Assembly: GCA_015179125.1 (NCBI GenBank)
Contig: WHVA01000380.1
Coordinates: 49,974 to 113,973, forward strand
Length of the DNA stretch: 64,000 nucleotides
Origin: Gautieria morchelliformis
Lineage: Eukaryota > Basidiomycota > Agaricomycetes > Gomphales > Gomphaceae
Reading direction: 5' to 3'
The notes below the pieces were generated by a model. The model had not been told where the DNA came from, did not search any database, and saw only the letters and a program-made list of their open reading frames with translations. A program made the position numbers and the translations under genes. Shown here piece by piece: positions 21,995-33,200 of this stretch (the first letter of the stretch is position 1; each line of letters begins with the position of its first letter).

Positions 21995-24154
21995 ATGGCG
22001 TCGCACACCACCTACACGCACTATAGCAGTGACGAGGTCTCGGTCGCATACGCCCCCCCGTATTATGGTCCTGCAGATCACTCTCAGCAGGAAGCACCTG
22101 CCGACCCACAAGCATGGCTATTAGGGTATCACCTAGAGCAGCTTGTTGGAGGCACCTCGGTCACCCCAGATTGGACTGATAACGACGGTCAGCCCTCTCA
22201 GTATGTTTCGCCAGGTTCTGTCAGAGTGAAGAAAAGCTCACTGGCCCACACACAGAAATGCGCCGCTTCTGACGGCAAACAGGTTTGTTCCGCAGTGTCC
22301 ACCATGTGTTGCCGGTGGACCAGTGTCCGATCAACCAGGGACGCAACATGTCCCATACGACTTGTCTGGTCAGATATTCTCAGGTTATGGGTAGGGACAA
22401 GCATCCCATGGCACGTTAGACCAGTACTGACCTTTTCTCAAGCGGCCAACAGGAACGGCAGCATTGCGCACCGCCGATAGGCAACATCGACCAGGTTTAC
22501 GGCGACAGGATACTCCAGAACAGCGCAGCGGTCAGCAGTGCTCGCTCAGAGTACCTTTCCGTCCGGCAGGACATACCCTACACCGGCGCGGCTCATCACA
22601 CTGGCTCGACAAGCTCACCTGTCGGCTATTGTGTGGACGAATATACTTTCGGGTAAGCTCGTTGCCGTTATACGTGACAATAGAAAATTCATTATCTTGT
22701 TCTTAAGCCGGCAGCCGGAAGGAGATTATCACCCAATGGATCACTGTGATCCATGCCAACCTCTGAATGGCGCACCACTCTCTGGAAGTGGCTCTGGCTC
22801 AGAATATCAGCAATTTGTGAGGGAAGAATTTCCCCCCAGTGGACATACAGACCGGACATTTGCTGAGAATTCCACGGAATACTTCGGGTAGGCGCAAACC
22901 TTTTTGTATAATAACGCATATCTGACATATTTATAAGGGGTCCAGACACAGGACCAAGTTTTCTACCGCAAGCAGCCCATGCCGACATGCTTCCGAGCAT
23001 GGCGTGGAAGAGCTTGGGCCAATCTCATGCCACGTGGCTCCCAGTGGTCAGACAGGCCAGACCTTCAGCTCATATTCAGGCTTGATAGAATATCTCGGGT
23101 AGGCAAATATTTTTTTATGGATGTAATAGTACATATCTGATCTAGTTCTCAAGCGATCAAGATACTAGGGGTTTTTACCTCCCGTCGGGAAATGTGCCAT
23201 ACAGTGACAATGGTACACTACCCTATCAGGGAACGTCCTATGATAGCGGAGGGAGAAACTACACAGATGGTGGACAGAACATGTGCGTGGCTTCGCGTGT
23301 GCTCGACAGACAGAGACATACCCTGACGCATGCTACAGGCCCACCATCGAAACTGAACAAACAGATTACAACCAGGGTGCAGCGTGGACCACCACGGCCA
23401 CCCCACCGGCAGCAAATGTTACCAGTTTGGAGACGGCGGGATCGCTGGGTATGCAGCCAGATCCAGTACCTTCCTTTCCAAGCCCGCACCCCGAGCCATC
23501 AAATAGCGTCGACGGCGATGCAGAGCATACGGAGACGGCACAGCACTCACACCAGTGCCGTTTGGACAGTGGATGTGGCAAGACATGCGGCGCAGATGTT
23601 TCCATAAACCGCAAACGGCACTTCAAGTCCCACCTCAGGCGTGAGCTTAGGCGCATTAAGAATGGGTCCATGGACCTATCAAGGGCCAAGATAATCAAAT
23701 CTGAGGCTGACCTTCGCCGTGCGGAGGAGCTGGAGGTGCCGTGCCCCTACGGGTGCAAAATATATGGTGTGCCGATGACGTACGCCCGGAAGGCTAATCT
23801 TCGGCGACATCTGGAGCAGACGTGCTGGAAGCCGCTCAGCGACAAGGAGATAGATGACGTGGCCACAAAAGCCTTTTCACGCAAAGGCAAGACGTCTCGG
23901 AGAACATGAGGGTTTTCAACGAGTTGGCCCATATGGCCCTGGCGCGTCACCAGCAGCGCCTGCATGATCACGGAGGGTGTGTTTTTTTCCACCTGTTTAT
24001 ATCTGAACCATTGTCTTACTTCCTGTATCTTGTTACAGTGCGCATGCTGGATTCCTGAACATCGTCACAAACCCTTGAAAGTCGGCGTTCAATGCCGCCA
24101 AATTCGCTCGCGCTGCCCAGGCACTCGATGATGACGAGCACTTGGATAGTTAGA
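21995..24154 (+). pseudogene. Multi-exon zinc-finger protein gene, frameshifted
   Basis: The start is ATG at 21995. Exons 21995-22200, 22256-22390, 22443-22652, 22708-22887, 22938-23098 and 23154 onward are separated by 50-55-nt introns with GTA donors and CAG or AAG acceptors. All five break codons at the same phase, and exons 2 to 5 end in similar words (SGYG, DEYTFG, TEYFG, IEYLG), which suggests duplicated exons. A further intron is likely at 23977-24038, again the same phase. The C-terminal part has two zinc-finger-like motifs: C-x5-C...HFKSH (~23563-23630) and CPYGC..RKANLRRHLEQTC (~23743-23825). This suits a DNA-binding regulator with a disordered Gln/Ser/Pro-rich N-terminus. Frame changes near 23030, 23281 and 23900 and a stop near 24078 break it, unless they are assembly errors. 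Confidence 0.55.
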
Positions 24155-24564
24155 GGGCACTAGCTGCATCCTCGTTCCCATGCAGAGCGTGTATAATATA
24201 TGTAATTCTTCCATTTTCCCAATCCCAATGACTGTATTATACTCTATCTGTGTGCCTACACTGGAATCCAAAGGCTGTGCCGCCGTTCTACGCAACTATA
24301 CACGCCGTATGGGCATAGCTACACACAATATGCAGCCGGAAATGCTACTGCCCCCTACACGGCCTCTCTAGTGCCCTGTAGCGGCTGGCCTCAGCGGACT
24401 ACAAATCCCTACAGAGCTTGGTGGCATGCTACAGGGCACTACGTCGCGCTACGATGGCAGGCGGTCGGCTACGGAAGGCTACATGACAGGGGGGGTTGCT
24501 ATGACGCTAAAGGTGCTACGTGCACTACATAAAGCTAAGTAACACCCTCTTTTTTTCCTGATGT
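24155..24564. other. GCTAC/GTAGC-rich stretch, possible TIR transposon remnant
   Basis: TAGTGCCCTGTAGC at 24369-24382 is mirrored by GCTACAGGGCACTA about 45 bp later, and many further GCTAC words follow to about 24500. Subterminal GCTAC repeats and CACTA/TAGTG ends resemble CACTA-type elements, but no transposase or target duplication is visible. Confidence 0.3.
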
Positions 24565-24685
24565 GTTGAGAGCACAGCCGTTGTATTTGAAAACCAACCG
24601 CTTAACCCGGGCTTCTTTTCCTGTGATCTGTGAGGTATTGGTCCGTGTTTCTCACACGCATTTGCTGAACAGCTGTGCTTTGGAT
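24565..24685 (+). pseudogene. Second copy of the zinc-finger promoter, 5' half
   Basis: GAGAGCACAGCC.TTGTATTTGAAA and the following bases match 21760-21850. The copy is cut at 24685 by the full-length copia element and continues at 29932. Confidence 0.6.
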
Positions 24686-25172
24686 TGTTAGCAACTCGGG
24701 GCTATGGCAGGGAAGGTTTGGTAGAGTTCTTAGAAAGCTAGAATCAAATGTACTCTCTCAGTGAATTTATTGTCACTGTTATATTGATACAATACCTAGA
24801 ATCAAATGTACTACATGATTTTCAGTCAACATGTTATGAAAATACAAAGAATACTACTCGCCTCTCTCAGTGAATTTATTGTCACTGAGAGAGGAGTACA
24901 ATCCTGTCTCAGAACGCATATACCTGCACCCGGCCCTTTAGCGCCCAAGGGCTCGCGCGTCAAGTCATTTCAAACTCCGCTGGGTGCAGCCGCTTGTGAA
25001 AATAGGAATAACAAAATGAAATGGAGAGGTAGGGAGTGACTAGAAAATTTTGAAAATAAACAGAGAAGTGAATGCATGGTACAAGAACAATCTGAGAAGA
25101 GATTGAAACACCATACAGTAAATCGAATATATTATGCTTGATTTTGGTGCAGGAGCATATATGCACCCAACA
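24686..25172 (-). repeat. 3' LTR of the complete copia element
   Basis: The 487-bp unit starts (minus strand) TGTTGGGTGCATATATGC and ends GCTAACA. The hairpin CCTCTCTCAGTGA..TCACTGAGAGAGG is at 24860-24893 and a half copy near 24754-24778. It lies next to the polypurine tract GAGGGGGCA at 25173-25181. Confidence 0.95.
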
Positions 25173-25185
25173 TGCCCCCTCAAGC

Positions 25186-27864
25186 TTAATATATTCCGAT
25201 TCTCTCGTTGAGGATTCTCACTCTAGGACTAGGAAGTCCTTTAGTGAGAAGATCGGCTAGCATGTGTTCCGTTGGTAGGTACACAAGCTTAATTTCTTCA
25301 TCTTCGACTATATCTCGGATGAAATATAATCTAATGTCGAAATGCTTGGTCCTCGTGTGTTGTTGAGTGCCATAGACAATGGCAATGGCTGATTGATTGT
25401 CTGAATAAAGTTTGATGGGACAATTCAGCGGTTGGAATACTTCAGAAATAAAGTGGCGCATCCATAAGGCTTCTTTGCTCTCATGAGTCAGGGCAACGAA
25501 TTCGGCTTCAGTTGATGATAGGGCTACTATGGATTGTTTTTGACAACTCCATGATACTGTCCCTCCATCAATTTGAAAAATATAAGCCGAGTATGAGTGC
25601 CTGTGCTCTTGTGAAGCCCAATCCGCATCTGAATACCCAATGAGGCCGTCTCGATTCTTCCCAAGTGTCAATTTGTAGTCCATCGTGCCTTTTAGATATT
25701 TAAAGACACGTTTGACTGCATGCCAATGCGTTGGACCTGGGTTTTCGAGGAATTGAGAAAGTAATGACACTGCGAATGCAATGTCCGGTCGAGTGGCTAC
25801 TGCTGCCCACATCAATGATCCTATGGCTTGTCTGTATGGAATTCTTGACATCTTCTGTTTGTCTTCATCTGTGGAAGGGCATTGGTCCCTGGATAATTTG
25901 ACGGCTGGGTCAAGAGGTGTGGAAAATGTTTTGGCATCATCCAGATTGAGTTTTTTGATGATTTTCTGGATGTATGCGGCTTGTGATATTGCAATCGATT
26001 TGTTATTCCAATCTCTTTCGATTTTGAGGTTCAAAAGCCAGTGAATCTCGCCTAGATCTTTCATACTGAAGATCTGGGCAAGGTCATGCTTTACCCCATC
26101 GAGGATTGGTTGACTCTCAGCTGTGATAGTGAGGTCGTCTACTGCCGTTGCAATAATCGCATGCCCTCTCGGTCCACGTCTTCAAAATACAGCTCCATCC
26201 GAAGCTGATTTAGTGAATCCTAATTTGAGAAATTCACCACTCAGACGTTTGTACCATTCCCTTCCAGACTGTTTGAGGCCGTAAAGTGCTTTCTTCAGCA
26301 GGAGGACATCATCTTTGTCTCCGGTCTCATATCCATATGGCTGTCTCATGTAAATAGGTTCTGGCAGTGTAGCATTCAAATACGCACTGTCCACATCCAT
26401 TTGGTGAATAGGCCAGTTGTTCCTGGCAGCAATGGCACATATAATCCGTAAGGAAGTCATCCGAGCAACAGGTGCATAGGTTTCATTGTAGTCGACTCCA
26501 AAACTTTGTGTAAAGCCTTGGGCGACCATCCTCGATCTAGGTGTAATGGGTTCACCTTCTGGATTGCGTTTCCACAGGAATACCCATCTATTTCCGACAA
26601 TATTTGCCCCAGGAGGTGGTTTAACCACTTCCCATACACCTTTGTCGAGTAGCACCTTGTACTCTTTATCCATCGATGCTTTCCACATAGGATCATTTAA
26701 GGCTTCATCTGCATTGCTAGGCTCGGTCTGATTCAAATCCGGCAGCACATTATCTTTGTTTTGATCGGAGGTCAAAAGTGTATTGATGGCAAGGTTATAA
26801 TCACTGATGCCGTCAGCGACAGAGGATAAATCTTGTTCGAATAATTTGTCTTGATGGTCCTCAATGTCCTCGTAAGCTAGTGTAGTGATATCTGCACCAG
26901 CATGTCTCTTAGTTTGAGATCTTGTTACGGGACCACTTGGGGCCGGCTGCACCTGCTGCTGACGGATCCTCTCGCTTCTCCTTGTTGGAGCAGCTTCTTT
27001 AGGTCTGACATCCACAGTCTGACTGGGTTGCAGCTCTTCAAGACGTTCCTCTGGTTCATCATCATCAATTTCCTCGATCTTTGCCTCCTCGCTGACTAAG
27101 CGACTAGGCATAGGTGCTGGCGCCGAGATGGCCTGTATCATTTTTCTGGATGTAGGTAGCTGTGACTCTTCAATAGAAATGATTGGAGCTTTGCCCCCCT
27201 TCATCTCTGAGTCAAATATAACATTCCGCTCGACAGAAACCTTCTGAGAGTCAGGCCAGTAGATGCAGTGACCATGGCTCTGTCCAGAGATTCCTATCCA
27301 CCGAGCTCTTTTGGCACGGGTTGCTAGTTTGTTTCCCTCTTTGACTTTAACGTAGACTTCAATTCCCCACACGTGTATGTCCTTCAGGTTCGGTTTCTCG
27401 TGATGGATCATTTCAAAAGGGGTTTTGTCTGGCAAAGCTCTTGTGTGTGTCCGATTCCTAAGATAGTTGGCGTGCAAAATTGCATGCCCCCATAGAGTCT
27501 TAGGAAGACTTGATTCCAATAGCATGGCACGAGCTCTTTCAACTAGAGTTCGGTTTAAACGTTCAGCAACACCATTTGACTCTGGGGTGTCGTGTACGAT
27601 TAACCGATGCTTCGTGCCTTGCTTGGCTAAATGCTGTTCAAATTCCGAGCTTGTATATTCGCCCCCTCTGTCGGAAACAAGTGCTTTAATGTGCACATTC
27701 CTCTGTCGAAGCATCAAAGCCTCGTAGAGTTTATATTTTGAAAATGCTTCTGATTTGTTTGCCATCAAATAGATAACCGATTCCCTTGAGTAGTCGTCGA
27801 TGAAAGACACATAATAGGATTTCTTGTCAATTGTGGAGTGTCTCGCTGGTCCCCAGACATCAGA
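25186..27864 (-). pseudogene. Copia integrase core, RT and RNase H
   Basis: The 27810-26182 frame holds the integrase core (SFIDDYSRESVIY, SDRGGEYTSSEF, ESNGVAERLNRTL: the D, D and E sites are present) and the GKG/GVD region. RT follows (NRWVFLWKRNPEGE.., RMVAQGFTQ..GVDYNETYAPVAR, DVDSAYLNATL). A single stop after SDGAVF at 26182 interrupts it. The same frame continues with the catalytic box AVDDL (~26135) and MKDLGEIHWLLNLKIE, then RNase H (GYSDADWASQEH, ALSSTEAEF, KHFDIR) to a stop at 25186 just before the polypurine tract. One suppressible stop separates the two halves. Confidence 0.92.
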
Positions 27865-28500
27865 ATAAATTCTGTCACCGAATTTTGATGATCGGTTCTG
27901 GGTTCCTGAGGAAGTGATTTACGTGCAATCTTCGCTTGAATGCACGCATCGCAAACAACCTTGTCACCTTTTGAGCTCAATTCGATGCCTAATATCATGC
28001 CACGGTTGAGCAAATGCTGTAGGGACTTTTGTGAAATGTGCCCCATTTTTTGATGTATCTCCATGGCTGATGCGCATATATGCGCTTCGGCACTTGTGTG
28101 TTGTAAGTCAAATCGATATAAGCCATTCAGCTTCGGTGCTTGCATCAATATCCTGCCTTTACGATTGGATATTGTGCATTTCTGATCGGCTATTTGTGTG
28201 TTATAGCCTGCATCATCGCACCGGCCGATCAAGATCAGGGTAACAGCCATTTTGGGCGCATAGAACGTATCCTTCAATGTAATGTTCACAGTCTTATCTC
28301 CAACCTTGTTAGATAGCACGAGTGAGCCAGAACCGAAGGCATCAAAAGTGCCTTTGTTGGCTGCACGAATTGTGCGCGGCTGTGAGAATGGACTGTAATC
28401 CCTCAATAAATTCTTGTGAGGGGTCATATGTGCGGTCGTTCCAGTGTCGAGGATAACAACAGTGTCCAGGATAAACTACTCAAATTAGAGCAGTCGAAGT
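27765..28500 (-). pseudogene. Copia protease and integrase N-terminus
   Basis: A DTGTTAHMT-type aspartic protease motif is encoded near 28460-28430, in the frame after a one-base shift from gag. It is followed by the integrase zinc-binding region (HQKMGHISQKSL at ~28060, CDACIQAK at ~27950). The frame shifts again near 27860, before the integrase core. Confidence 0.8.
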
Positions 28501-29433
28501 TGGCGAAAGCGGCTGGACTGCCACTCTCATCCTCCTCAGAGGACACTTCTTCGGCAACATTCGCCTTGGCTTTGCCCTTCTTCTTTTTGGCTTTGGCTTT
28601 CTTCTTCTGACGTGGCCCCTGGCCTTCTTTACCACCTCCTTTAGCCCAGCAACTCTCTATAGCATGTCCAGGCTTGTGGCAATTAGTGCATGCAGGCACC
28701 TTCGGGTCTTTCCGACCCTTCTGCCCTTTCGTAGATGAACCAATAAATGCCTGCTCTTCTTGTGAAATATTAAGGGTCTTTCTCCTGTCATATTGAGCCT
28801 TTAGTACTCTGATAATATCATCAGGCACTAAGGGCATTCCACATTCTTCGAGCGACGTGGTAAGGGCATTCATAACTGCCTCATAGGAGGGTGGAAGTGA
28901 TGCAAGGATAATGTCTGTGAACTCTCCTTCAGAAATTCTGGCTCCCATCTCATTGAGACGAGCATAGAGGTCTTGGGCCTTGTCCAGTGGTCTCTCAAGT
29001 CTCCATCCTCAGGACACCTCATACTGCGAAGCTGTCTCTGTAGGTTGGTGAGGACCATCTTGGGCTTTTTGGTCATCTCATTGACCAATGCATCCCAGAC
29101 TTCTTTTGCTGTATGTCTCTTCTGTAGCATCAGAGCTAGTGACTCTGACACTGAGACGATTATTTGGGTTTTTGCCTGTCCTTCTCTGGCAAGATACTTC
29201 TCCAGCTTCTCCTCAGCCTTCTCAATCTGAGTTTCCTCAGCTTCTGTAAGAATATGGCCTGGGGGCATGACTGGAGGATCAGGAGGTCGAATGGCTCTCC
29301 CTTCTATATGCCTGAGTAGATTTTTGGACTCAAAATAACTTGTGAGAGTAGCTCGCCACAGAGGCCAATTACTTCCATCTGTTGCAAGCTTCTCCACACC
29401 CAATAGCTTCTGCGAAGTGTCTGCGGGGCCCAT
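28424..29433 (-). pseudogene. Copia gag with CCHC zinc knuckle
   Basis: The first frame begins MGPADTSQ at 29433 within the PBS and runs through WPLWRATLTSYFESK and a helical gag core to about 28975. A frameshift moves it to the 28948-28424 frame (FTDIILASLPPSYEAVMNAL). The zinc knuckle CTNCHKPGHAIESC is near 28700-28660, followed by a Lys-rich tail. Gag packages the element RNA in virus-like particles. The shift is a defect unless it is an assembly error. Confidence 0.85.
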
Positions 29434-29438
29434 AACCC
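29426..29438 (-). other. PBS complementary to the initiator-tRNA anticodon arm
   Basis: GGGTTATGGGCCC lies one base inside the 5' LTR. It is complementary to GGGCCCATAACCC, the anticodon-arm sequence of eukaryotic initiator tRNA-Met, and not to a tRNA 3' end. This matches the half-tRNA priming known for Drosophila copia. The ATG within it (29433-29431) could also be the gag start. Confidence 0.75.
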
Positions 29439-29439
29439 T

Positions 29440-29926
29440 TGTTAGCAACTAGGGCCTATGGCAGGGAAGGTTCGGTAGAGTTCTTAGAAAGCTATAATCA
29501 AATGTACTCTCTCAGTGAATTTATTGTCACTGTTATATTGATACAATACCTAGAATCAAATGTACTACATGATTTTCAGTCAACATGTTATGAAAATACA
29601 AAGAATACTACTCGCCTCTCTCAGTGAATTTATTGTCACTGAGAGAGGAGTACAATCCTGTCTCAGAACGCATATACCTGCACCCGGCCCTTTAGCGCCC
29701 AAGGGCTCGCGCGTCAAGTCATTTCAAACTCCGCTGGGTGCAGCCGCTTGTGAAAATAGGAATAACAAAATGAAATGGAGAGGTAGGGAGTGACTAGAAA
29801 ATTTTGAAAATAAACAGAGAAGTGAATGCATGGTACAAGAACAATCTGAGAAGAGATTGAAACACCATACAGTAAATCGAATATATTATGCTTGATTTTG
29901 GTGCAGGAGCATATATGCACCCAACA
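29440..29926 (-). repeat. 5' LTR of the complete copia element
   Basis: It is 487 bp, the same length and edges as the 3' LTR. Transcription would start within it and run toward lower coordinates. Confidence 0.95.
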
Positions 29927-29931
29927 TGGAT

Positions 29932-30118
29932 GCCATCTGGTATCAATGTTTTGACACGTTGTAGACTCTATAATGCTGTTCTCAGGGTATCAGACTCAAC
30001 GCAATCGTGCATTAGGTTAACTATTCGTGGAATGACCCAAGTAGATATATGAAGGACATGCGTTCATTTCCCTGTCGCAACATACTCTGATTATAGATGG
30101 TGTCCCATACTGTCGGAG
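29932..30118 (+). pseudogene. Second zinc-finger copy: promoter 3' half and first codons
   Basis: TTTGACACGTTGTAGACTC.. to ATGGTGTCCCATAC (ATG at ~30097) parallels 21851-22010 at roughly 80% by eye, including the TATATA box and the CGCAACATACTCTGAT leader. The match ends soon after the ATG. Confidence 0.7.
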
Positions 30119-30240
30119 CTAGTGTCGGTACTTAGTAGGTCTCGTGGCTCCACAGATGGATATATCTAATATCCTTATAAAGAACTGTAAGTATATCAAT
30201 TTGTCATAACAAGTCTTTTTAAGATCTCCTTTTTCTGCAA

Positions 30241-33200
30241 CCTTTTTTATGGCATTATCTGTTGATGGCCACTTCGACCATCGGGCACTTGTGTGCCCAG
30301 TCCTTGTGGTCATCTCTGACGACCGTCCGTAGGATCTGTCCAATCGAGTGGTTGGCCCCATCCGTTTGTGGATGGAATGCGGTCGCCATGAGGAGTTTAG
30401 TCCCCATGAGCTGCTGAAGTTCATGCCAGAAGATTGACGTGAACTTTGAGTCTCGATCCAAGACGATGGAGTCGGGGACTCCATGGAGTCTGACGACTTC
30501 CTTCGCTGTGACCCTCGTCGTTGTTGGGACGAGGTGGACGTGCGAAGTTAGCCTGTCTATGATTACCATGAGGTAATCACAGCCGTCTGACTTGGGCATT
30601 GGTCCCATAAAGTCGATTCTGATCGACTGCCATGGCCTGTCTGGGATAAGCAGGCTGTGTAGCAGGCCCTTGGGCTTTTGGGTGCCAGTTTTGTTCATCT
30701 GGCACCTCACGCACAAGACGCAAAATGTCTTGATGTTGGGGCCCATGCCCTGCCACCAGTATGCTCTTCGAATATAATTCGAAGTCTTCATGTGGCCGTA
30801 GTGGCCTACGGTTCTGTGTGCGTGATCAATTATGATTTCGATCGCCTCCTTCCCCCATGAAAAACAGTCCGGGGCATGGCAATGACATCTCTCCTGAGCT
30901 GATTTTTTGTCCATATCAGCCTGTCCTTGATGCTGAACCTTGGGTGGGCATCCGGGTGCGCCAAGATCTTCGAGAACATGGCGTCTTCGTGGTATGCGTG
31001 GCGCAGGACCTTCGGCAGGTCCATGTCGCCTTTGACGCTCACGCACAGAGGCGTACCGTCATTGCCTGCGGTGATGGCGCGGACATCGTCGTCGGTTTCC
31101 GGTGCGACATCCCCCTTTGGGTCCCGCTTGGGACCTCCGTGCAGGGTGGCGGCCTCTGCCGTCCATGTCTCCGTCTTCTCCATGAGGCGGGTAGACCGTC
31201 TCATGGCTGCTGCCCGCACTTCGATGTATCGATCCGTGGGCAGTAGCTCACCATCCAGATTGAGGCGTTCGTCTGCATTGACGAACACGTGTTCTGGATG
31301 TCGATTGTCGCTCGTGTTGCTCTCGTAGTATCGAGAGAGACAGTCCACGACTTTGTTTTCGACACCGTTGACATGTACGGTGTTGAAGTTGAAATGGGAG
31401 AGGAACTCCCACCATCTGACCTGTCGGTCAGATAGGTTTTTCTAGGTCTCAAAATATTCGAGACCCTTGTGGTCAGTCACTAGGGTGAACTTTCTCCCTA
31501 GGAGCTTGTCCTCCCATTTCATCAGGGCCTCGAGCATGGTGATAGTCTCGTGCTCATGGGTCCTGTAGTGCTGTTGGGCCACGCTGAACTTCTTTGACAA
31601 GAAGCCCGCTGGCCGGCACGTTTTCCAGTCGGGGCCCTGGCTGTACATGGCACCGACGCCTGACTTTGAACCATCCATGATGACCCAGATAGGGTCATTG
31701 CTTTGGGGGTCTACCAGCCACAGCATGGGGGCCTTTCATGCCAGTGCCTTTATGCTTTGTAGGCACTTGTCCAGCAGCAGCATCCATTTGAATGGCCGGT
31801 TATTGCGGACGCACCCTGATAACGGGGTGGTGTATGCGCTCACATCTGGCATGTAGTGTGCCAGGTATTGTACGAGTCTGAGGAAGCGCTGGACGTCGTT
31901 GAACGTCCTGGCCTCCTCCATTCACGGATGTGTTGCATTTTGTCCGCATCCACGTGCACGCCTTGGCCGTCTATGATGTGGCCAAGGCACTCCATACGTT
32001 CTGAGTAGAGATCTGTTTTGGAACCCTTCAAGACTTAATATTTGTACCTTGGTTGCAATCCGCGTAAGAACTAGTCCAAGTTAATATGGATGGAAGGCAA
32101 TACGTTTCTTAGCAGCACTGAACAATAAACTAAAAGACTGTAGGTTCAAGGACACTATCGGGGTCCAAGTGTATTCCAAAATATAAAGGAATGTACTTAG
32201 CAGGCAAGTTTATAAATGGACTGCCCTGATAATCTACCAGCGCACTGCAATAAAACGAGGGACGAGTTTTGTGAACAAAGCGACTTGTGAAAGTCTCTAA
32301 TCAGGAAAATCAACTGACTAGATCGTCTCGGGTATTGGAGTGCGAATGGCAAGACTTTCAATTGACAGACTCACTCTGTAGAATTACACCCGGAGGATTA
32401 GTCCAAGTGGCTAAGCAGTAAAGTAACTACTTAACAAGGAATTAGACACTAAAGTAAGTGAATAACCCTAGCTGGGATTAGCAGCTTAGTAAGATGCAAG
32501 TCACACGAGGTCACGTGTAGGATAGAAGATGGGTAGATTGGCTGATGAAAGGCAGGCAAAAAGGGCCTCCATTTATATCGTATTGTACAGGCGCTTCACT
32601 AAGCGGTAGGACCTTCTATCTATTAATGGAATGGGGGAATGAGTCACGAAGAAGCTTTCGGAATGTGTGGGAAGGTTCTGTCTGACTCATAATGACTCAC
32701 AGTGACTGGAAATGACTCCTACTGGTGACTCCACTAGGTTTTCCACCAATCAGGGCTTGATTTGTCAGGAATGAGTCATTAATTGGGCCCATGTGATTCA
32801 TGACAGCTTGGGTGAGTCATGTGCATGTGACTCACCAAGGTGTGCATGAGTCAGTTGAGTCATTGAGGCTGTACAAGCAAATGACTAGGCTTTTCAAACT
32901 CAGAGGCTGAGTCTGAAGGAGCCACCTGACTGGATTTGTGGGTGACCGCGGGTGCACAAGCCGCGAGTGACGCGAGCGTCCGGTCGGATTTTGAAATCGG
33001 AAGTCCGAAACAGAGTTGTGGAGACGTGTGTATCCACAACTCTGCTGCACAGAAATAAGTGTGTTTGAGTGAAGAAGCCTTGGAAAAATAGGTAAAATTC
33101 ATAGATAATTAGAGGGATGTTTGAATAGGCCTTATGAGGATAGTAAACATTTTTATGATGGCGACAATTGGTTGGTTTAAAGGCCTTTGATGCAGACTAC

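Larger units (their letters stand above)
24686..29926 (-). mobile_element. Complete Ty1/copia element, TSD TGGAT
   Basis: The element spans 5241 bp with two 487-bp LTRs (29440-29926 is the 5' LTR, 24686-25172 the 3' LTR). They differ at only about four bases, all in the first ~60 bp of the plus-strand reading. TGGAT flanks both sides (24681-24685, 29927-29931). PBS and polypurine tract are in place. The coding order gag-PR-INT-RT-RNase H is copia type. High LTR identity indicates a recent insertion, although the frames contain three frameshifts and a stop. Confidence 0.95.

Noticed and set aside
24806-25039. 77-codon ORF repeated in the family-1 LTRs (also 1376 and 29560, opposite strand)
   Set aside because: Another by-product of LTR copies; it crosses the hairpin and lacks coding features.
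24960-25166. 68-codon ORF repeated in each family-1 LTR (also at 1249 and 29714)
   Set aside because: It is identical because the LTRs are identical; solo LTRs do not need a protein and no motif is present.
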